DNA of 47,607 bases from an uncultured Oscillospiraceae bacterium. GTDB taxonomy: Bacteria > Bacillota > Clostridia > Oscillospirales > Oscillospiraceae. The number at the start of each line of letters is the position of its first letter. Position 1 is the stretch's first letter. Below the pieces are notes generated by a model that was not told the DNA's origin, did no database searches, and saw only the letters and a list, made by a program, of their open reading frames with translations. The position numbers were made by a program, and so were the translations under genes. The DNA lies in the NCBI GenBank assembly GCA_904419145.1, contig CAJFQQ010000020.1:1-47607 (forward strand). The letters are read 5' to 3'. Of this stretch, positions 43,628-47,607 are shown in pieces.

Positions 43628-44428
43628 TTATCCGCCGAGATAGGTTAACACCCCCAGGGCGATCCCCTGGGCCAGCTGTTCTTGGTAATCCGGCTGGAGC
43701 AGCCGCTCCAGCTCCTCCGGTGTGCTCATATAGCCGCACTCCACCAGGGCGGCGGGCATCTTGGCGGTGCGCAGCACAGCCAGATTGGGCCGGGACCAGC
43801 TGCCGGTGTCGGCGGCGCCGGTGGCTGCCACCAGGGCGCCCTGGAGGGTGGCCGCCAGGCTCCGGCTGCCCCGGACGTCCGGATGATAGGCGGTGTAAAT
43901 GCCGGTGGCTTCCGGGTCCGTATCACTGGCGTTGCAGTGAATGCTGATGAAAAGATCCGCCCCCGCCTCCGCCGCCAGCGCCGTCCGGCGGTAGAGAGAG
44001 ATACCCGCATCGCTATCACGGGTCAAAACCACGTGGATGCCGTGGGCACGCAGCGCATCTGCAGCCTCACGGGCAATGGCCAGGTTCAGGTCGCTCTCCC
44101 GGATACCGTTGTACTGGGCGCCGGTGGAGCTGCCGCCGTGGCCCGGGTCCAGCGCCACGGTCACATCCTGGAAGGTGGGCTGCCAGGAGCCGTCGGAGAG
44201 ATAGGCGGTCTGGCTGGCCTGGTTCCAGGTGACCGTCAGCCCCAGAGCCTCGGCGATGGAGCGCAGGGAGGCCATGGTGCGGCCGTTTTCTATGTAGGCA
44301 CTGTCCAGAGGGAGGGCCTCACCGTTGAGCACCACCGTCACAGGAGTTCGCTGGCCGCTGCCGGCGGCGGTGACCATCAGCAGGAGGGAGAGGGACAGGG
44401 TCAGGGCGAAGGGGAGCAGACGTTTCAT
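43628..44428 (-). CDS. N-acetylmuramoyl-L-alanine amidase with copper-amine-oxidase-like N-terminal domain
   Basis: 266 residues from ATG 44426-44428 (AGGATGA upstream). A signal peptide spans about residues 1-25 (MKRLLPFALTLSLSLLLMVT). Next comes a short stalk-binding-type domain (VTVVLNGEALPLDSAYIENG, then SLRSIAEALGLTVTWNQASQ), often called Cu_amine_oxidN1, used in Bacillota to bind or localise on the wall. Amidase_3 follows with its zinc residues: VALDPGHGGSSTGAQYNG, GIRESDLNLAIAREAADALR, LFISIHCNASDTDPEATGIY and AALVECGYMSTPEELERLL. It cleaves the MurNAc-L-Ala bond. It lies between the two Feo loci but is probably a separate unit. Confidence 0.93.
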   Translation of the reverse strand: MKRLLPFALTLSLSLLLMVTAAGSGQRTPVTVVLNGEALPLDSAYIENGRTMASLRSIAEALGLTVTWNQASQTAYLSDGSWQPTFQDVTVALDPGHGGSSTGAQYNGIRESDLNLAIAREAADALRAHGIHVVLTRDSDAGISLYRRTALAAEAGADLFISIHCNASDTDPEATGIYTAYHPDVRGSRSLAATLQGALVAATGAADTGSWSRPNLAVLRTAKMPAALVECGYMSTPEELERLLQPDYQEQLAQGIALGVLTYLGG

Positions 44429-44462
44429 GGGCGGATCATCCTTTTCAAAATGAGCTGTCTCT

Positions 44463-44491
44463 ATCATAGTAAAGGATCGACGCCGGAACAA
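44463..44491 (-). promoter_or_regulatory. Amidase promoter
   Basis: Minus-strand TTGTTC (44486-44491) and TATGAT (44463-44468), spacing 17. Confidence 0.7.
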
Positions 44492-44534
44492 GGCACAATG
44501 TTTTCCATCTGCCGCCGCTTTACAGAACCTTCTC

Positions 44535-44563
44535 TTGACAAGGCTGTGCGGGTGACCTATGAT
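44535..44563 (+). promoter_or_regulatory. feoAB-fusion promoter
   Basis: TTGACA (44535-44540) and TATGAT (44558-44563), spacing 17, followed by AAAATGG. No clear Fur box was seen. Confidence 0.82.
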
Positions 44564-44596
44564 AAAATGGCAATCTAGGGAGGAAGTCTATGATAT

Positions 44597-47062
44597 ATGA
44601 AGGATGAAAAAAGTAACAGAATGACATTGGATCAGCTGGAGGTGGGAGGCAGCTGCCTGATCCGCCAGGTGGGCAACCAGCGGGGCGCTGTCAAGCGCCG
44701 CCTGGTGGATATGGGGATCACCCCCGGCACCGTGGTGAAGCTGGTGAAGGTGGCGCCCATGGGGGACCCGCTGGAGGTATCCCTGCGGGGATACGAGCTG
44801 TCCCTGCGCCGGGAGGATGCCGCGCAGATCACGGCGGAGCCCATCACTGACGCGGAGGCGGCCCGGGCCAGAACCGACGATAAGGCCTACCAGCTCCATA
44901 ACAACTGCTATGGAAACTGCTCCTCCTGCGGCAAGGACTGCCAGGACCGCCAGGCCATGGAGGCCATGCGCCGGGCCCACATCCACGAGCAGAAGCAGCA
45001 CCCCAGGCAGTATGACGCCACCGAGCACGACAAGCGCCAGTGGAAGGTGGCCCTGGTGGGGAACCCCAACGCCGGAAAGACCACTCTTTTTAACGCCCTG
45101 ACCGGTTCCAACCAGTATGTGGGCAACTGGCCGGGCGTCACGGTGGAAAAGAAGGAGGGCATCGCCCACGTGGGGGAGCTGAGCTTTACCCTGGTGGATC
45201 TGCCGGGGATCTACAGCCTCTCCCCCTACTCCATGGAGGAGATCGTGGCCCGGAAGTTCATTATCGAGGAGAAGCCGGATGCCATCATCAACATCGTGGA
45301 CGCCACCAACCTGGAGCGGAACCTCTATCTCACCATGCAGCTGCTGGAGCTGGAGCGCCCCACGGTGATGGCACTGAACTTCATGGACGAGGTGGAGAAG
45401 CAGGGCGTCACCATCGACTGCGACCGCCTCTCCGCCCAGCTGGGCATCCCGGTGGTGCCAATCTCCGCCCGGGACAACAAGAACATCGACAAGCTGGTCC
45501 AGGAGGCCCACCGCATGATGCACACGGGCCTCACCCTGGAGCCGGACGACCTGTACGACGATTTTACCCACGCCATCCACCACCGCATCACCGAGATCAT
45601 CCACGACCGCTGCTACGGTGTGGGCATCCCCGCCCACTGGGCCAGCATCAAGCTGCTGGAGGGGGATGAGGCCGTGGCCGACGCCCTGGGCCTGGGGGAG
45701 ACCACCCGCCAGCGCATCGAGCAGATCGCCCAGGAGTACGAGGCCGCCAACCCCCTGGGGGACCGGGAGACCATGATCGCCGACAGCCGGTACAAGTTCA
45801 TCGAGCGGGCGGTGCGCTACGCGGTACACAAGCCGGAGAACGGCGGGAAAAAGACCGTCACCGAGCGCATCGACGCCGTGGCGACCCACCGGATCTGGGC
45901 CATCCCCGTGTTTTTGGGCATGATGCTCCTCATGTTCCTCCTGACCTTCTCCGGGCCGGGCAAATGGCTGGGGGATCTGCTGGCCCTGTTTATCGACGAC
46001 GTGCTGAGCCCCGGCGTGGCCGGGTGGCTGGCCCACATCGCCGCGCCGGCCTGGGTGCAGGGCCTGATCGTGGACGGCATCATCGCGGGCGTAGGCGGCG
46101 TGCTGGTGTTCCTGCCCCAGATCGCCGTGCTCTTCCTGTTCCTCTCCATGCTGGAGGACACGGGCTACATGGCCCGGGCCGCCTTTGTCATGGACCGGAC
46201 CCTGCGCCACTTCGGCCTCTCGGGCAAGGCCTTCATCCCCATGCTCATGGGCTTCGGCTGCACGGTGCCCGCCATCATGGGCGCCCGCACCATGGAGAAT
46301 GAGAAGGACCGGCGCATGACGATCCTCCTGGTGCCCTTCATGTCCTGCGGGGCCAGGCTCCCCATCTACGGGCTTATGACCGCGGCCTTCTTCCCCCAGT
46401 GGGGCGGCCTCATCGTGTTCTCGGTCTACATCCTGTGCCTGCTGATGGCGATTTTCAGCGGCATCTTTATGAAAAAGACCCTCTTCCGGGGGGAACCCGC
46501 CCCCTTCCTGCTGGAGCTGCCACCCTACCGGATGCCCACCCTCAAAAACATCTCCCTCCACGTGTGGGAGCGGGTCCGAGACTTCTTGACCCGAGCGGGC
46601 ACCATCATTCTTGCCATGAGCATCGTGCTGTGGTTCCTGCAGAACTTCGACCTCTCCTTCCACATGGTCTCCGCCACAGAGGACAGCATCCTGGCCGCCA
46701 TCGGCAGCTTCATCGCCCCCATCTTTGCCCCGGCGGGCTTCGGCTTCTGGCAGGCCGCCGTGGCCCTGCTCACGGGCCTCATTGCCAAGGAGGCTGTGGT
46801 CAGCTCCATGAGCCTCTTCTACGGGTTTTCCCTCACCGACTACACCAGCGCGGGGGCCCTCATGGCATCCACCTTTACACCCGCTGCGGCGCTGGCCTTC
46901 ATCGCCTTCTGCGCGCTGTACACCCCCTGCGTGGCCTCCATCGCCACCATCCGCCGGGAGATGAACAGCGCCAAATGGACTGCCGTGTGCCTCGTCTGGC
47001 AGATCCTGGTGGCTTACGCCGTCAGCGTTCTTGTCTACCACATTGCGGCCTTGTTCCTTTAA
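44597..47062 (+). CDS. feoB: FeoA-FeoB fusion ferrous iron transporter
   Basis: 821 residues from ATG 44597. The GGGAGGAAG site is about 12 bases upstream, so ATG 44621 is an alternative. Residues 9-80 are FeoA-like (MTLDQLEVGGSCLIRQVGNQ, KRRLVDMGITPGTVVKLVKV). A linker has Cys at 104, 108, 111 and 115 (NCYGNCSSCGKDCQDRQ). FeoB follows: G1 LVGNPNAGKTTLFNALTGSN, G3 VDLPGIYSLSPYSMEEIVAR, G4 LNFMDEVEKQ, then the Gate domains with MGFGCTVPAIMGARTMENEK and PFMSCGARLPIYGLMTAAF. Import of Fe2+. It has its own promoter, and a second stand-alone feoA/feoB lies 1.2 kb away on the opposite strand. Confidence 0.95.
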   Translation: MKDEKSNRMTLDQLEVGGSCLIRQVGNQRGAVKRRLVDMGITPGTVVKLVKVAPMGDPLEVSLRGYELSLRREDAAQITAEPITDAEAARARTDDKAYQLHNNCYGNCSSCGKDCQDRQAMEAMRRAHIHEQKQHPRQYDATEHDKRQWKVALVGNPNAGKTTLFNALTGSNQYVGNWPGVTVEKKEGIAHVGELSFTLVDLPGIYSLSPYSMEEIVARKFIIEEKPDAIINIVDATNLERNLYLTMQLLELERPTVMALNFMDEVEKQGVTIDCDRLSAQLGIPVVPISARDNKNIDKLVQEAHRMMHTGLTLEPDDLYDDFTHAIHHRITEIIHDRCYGVGIPAHWASIKLLEGDEAVADALGLGETTRQRIEQIAQEYEAANPLGDRETMIADSRYKFIERAVRYAVHKPENGGKKTVTERIDAVATHRIWAIPVFLGMMLLMFLLTFSGPGKWLGDLLALFIDDVLSPGVAGWLAHIAAPAWVQGLIVDGIIAGVGGVLVFLPQIAVLFLFLSMLEDTGYMARAAFVMDRTLRHFGLSGKAFIPMLMGFGCTVPAIMGARTMENEKDRRMTILLVPFMSCGARLPIYGLMTAAFFPQWGGLIVFSVYILCLLMAIFSGIFMKKTLFRGEPAPFLLELPPYRMPTLKNISLHVWERVRDFLTRAGTIILAMSIVLWFLQNFDLSFHMVSATEDSILAAIGSFIAPIFAPAGFGFWQAAVALLTGLIAKEAVVSSMSLFYGFSLTDYTSAGALMASTFTPAAALAFIAFCALYTPCVASIATIRREMNSAKWTAVCLVWQILVAYAVSVLVYHIAALFL

Positions 47063-47127
47063 TATAATGTAAGGGGAGGTTCGGAAGCTGAGGTTTTGCC
47101 CTCCGCATCCCCCGGAGCCTCCCCGCG

Positions 47128-47168
47128 CGAACCAGCGGCCAGCAGCGCCGCTGGTTCGATTTCTGTTG
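47128..47168 (+). terminator. Terminator of the feoAB fusion
   Basis: Perfect stem CGAACCAGCGGC (47128-47139) with GCCGCTGGTTCG (47147-47158), then ATTTCTGTTG. Confidence 0.8.
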
Positions 47169-47312
47169 CAGCGGGTCGTGCAACAAACCGCCGCCGCAGG
47201 CCCTAATATGAATCCCAATCCCCCCGATCCCAGCCCACCGCAGCCTCCTTTTCCCGCTCTGTTACACAGCCGGGGCCAATGTTACAACTGTGTTACAAAC
47301 GCTCCGCCCCCC

Positions 47313-47341
47313 TTGCATTTTCCATTTGCCTCGTGTATATT
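47313..47341 (+). promoter_or_regulatory. Promoter of the terminal signal-peptide gene
   Basis: TTGCAT (47313-47318) and TATATT (47336-47341), spacing 17. Confidence 0.75.
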
Positions 47342-47576
47342 GAGCATGCGGAGGAACGTGTGGGGAGGAATGCTCCCCGGGACAGATACGGGACCGGCTA
47401 GCCACGGTATGTGTGCCGGTGTGTATCCTCTTCAAGCGCGGAAATCCGACAAAAAGATAAGGGGAGGTAATACACCTCTTGCAGCTAACTTTTCTGCGTG
47501 TGTTTTCCTGAAATTTTGCTGAAAGTGGCCGTATTTCTGAACTTTATCGAAAATTTGAAAAGGAGGAAAATCCACC
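47342..47576 (+). other. Long structured leader before the terminal gene
   Basis: About 230 bases separate the promoter from the start codon. Stems: GGGGAG/CTCCCC (47362-47367, 47373-47378); nested GATAC..ACCGGC with GCCGGT..GTATC (47385-47427); GAGGT/ACCTC (47464-47468, 47474-47478). No known riboswitch core was recognised. Confidence 0.55.
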
Positions 47577-47607
47577 ATGAGGAATCTGAAAAAGATCCTC
47601 GCGCTGG
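47577..47607 (+). CDS. Start of a signal-peptide protein, truncated by the window end
   Basis: ATG 47577-47579 is preceded by AAAAGGAGG at 47558-47566. Only MRNLKKILAL is inside the window. A basic start followed by a hydrophobic stretch is the beginning of an export signal, as in many S-layer-homology or surface proteins of these Clostridia; the rest of the protein is outside, so its type is a guess. The strong ribosome-binding site and promoter suggest high expression. Confidence 0.7.
   Translation, partial: MRNLKKILAL

Noticed and set aside
44588-47218. 876-residue open frame on the minus strand opposite feoAB
   Set aside because: Low-complexity His/Gly/Asp/Val-rich shadow of a GC-rich gene; the opposite strand encodes a full FeoAB with all motifs.
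47166-47522. 118-residue plus-strand frame in the leader region
   Set aside because: Runs through the feoAB terminator and across the terminal gene's promoter, with no good start site or homology.
47342-47576. Possible cyclic-di-GMP riboswitch
   Set aside because: Conserved core and receptor segments of the known classes are not present.

Overview
The window is GC-rich bacterial DNA with densely packed genes on both strands, good Shine-Dalgarno sequences, TTGACA/TATAAT-type promoters and many intrinsic terminators. The gene set points to a low-oxygen Bacillota of class Clostridia: split glycine dehydrogenase (gcvPA/gcvPB), glycine riboswitches, a DUF896/YnzC protein, a YlmH-like S4 protein, pyruvate phosphate dikinase, an FeoA-FeoB fusion and heterodimeric ABC exporters. 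The high GC and gene mix resemble gut Oscillospiraceae of the Flavonifractor/Lawsonibacter kind. The organism is an inference; no rRNA or other marker is present. No tRNA, rRNA, CRISPR array, insertion sequence or phage gene was seen.

Layout. (1) 1-2.5 kb: the 3' part of ppdK and a small membrane-anchored PepSY-like protein. (2) 2.5-10.1 kb, minus strand: a complete glycine cleavage operon read from a consensus promoter through a glycine riboswitch with a terminator, then gcvT, an SHMT-like domain, gcvH, gcvPA, gcvPB and lpd. The gcvT gene is fused to the start of the SHMT-like domain, and a frameshift near 8,225-8,232 splits that fusion. The combination would convert glycine to serine. (3) 10.2-17 kb: decayed 3' AraC and 5' M20-peptidase fragments, then a strong promoter and a five-gene ABC importer operon (DUF3798 lipoprotein, double ATPase, two permeases, small anchored protein). 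(4) 17-25 kb, plus strand: envelope and housekeeping genes, namely a PF06541-like membrane protein, a membrane metallophosphoesterase, a zinc-ribbon/Ig-like protein, a homodimer-type ABC exporter, YlmH-like, DUF896 and XpaC-like proteins.

(5) 25-30.7 kb: a LysR regulator and homocysteine methyltransferase (minus) diverge from a heterodimeric ABC exporter (plus). (6) 30.7-36 kb: diaminopropionate ammonia-lyase diverges from an iron alcohol dehydrogenase and a small DUF1653-like protein. A second glycine riboswitch precedes an alanine/glycine:sodium symporter, and moaC follows on the opposite strand. (7) 36-41 kb: a MarR regulator and a second heterodimeric ABC exporter share two copies of the operator TTGTTC-N6-GAACAA; a hexapeptide acetyltransferase follows. 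(8) 41-47 kb: two ferrous-iron uptake loci (feoA+feoB on minus, an feoAB fusion on plus) flank a cell-wall amidase. (9) 47-47.6 kb: a promoter and long structured leader before the first codons of a signal-peptide protein cut by the window end.

Amino-acid fermentation is the main theme. Glycine is sensed by two riboswitches of opposite architecture: in the gcv leader the first aptamer is canonical and the second degenerate, and in the symporter leader the reverse. The gcv operon catabolises glycine and the symporter moves it, while diaminopropionate lyase and PPDK handle related amino-acid and pyruvate chemistry.
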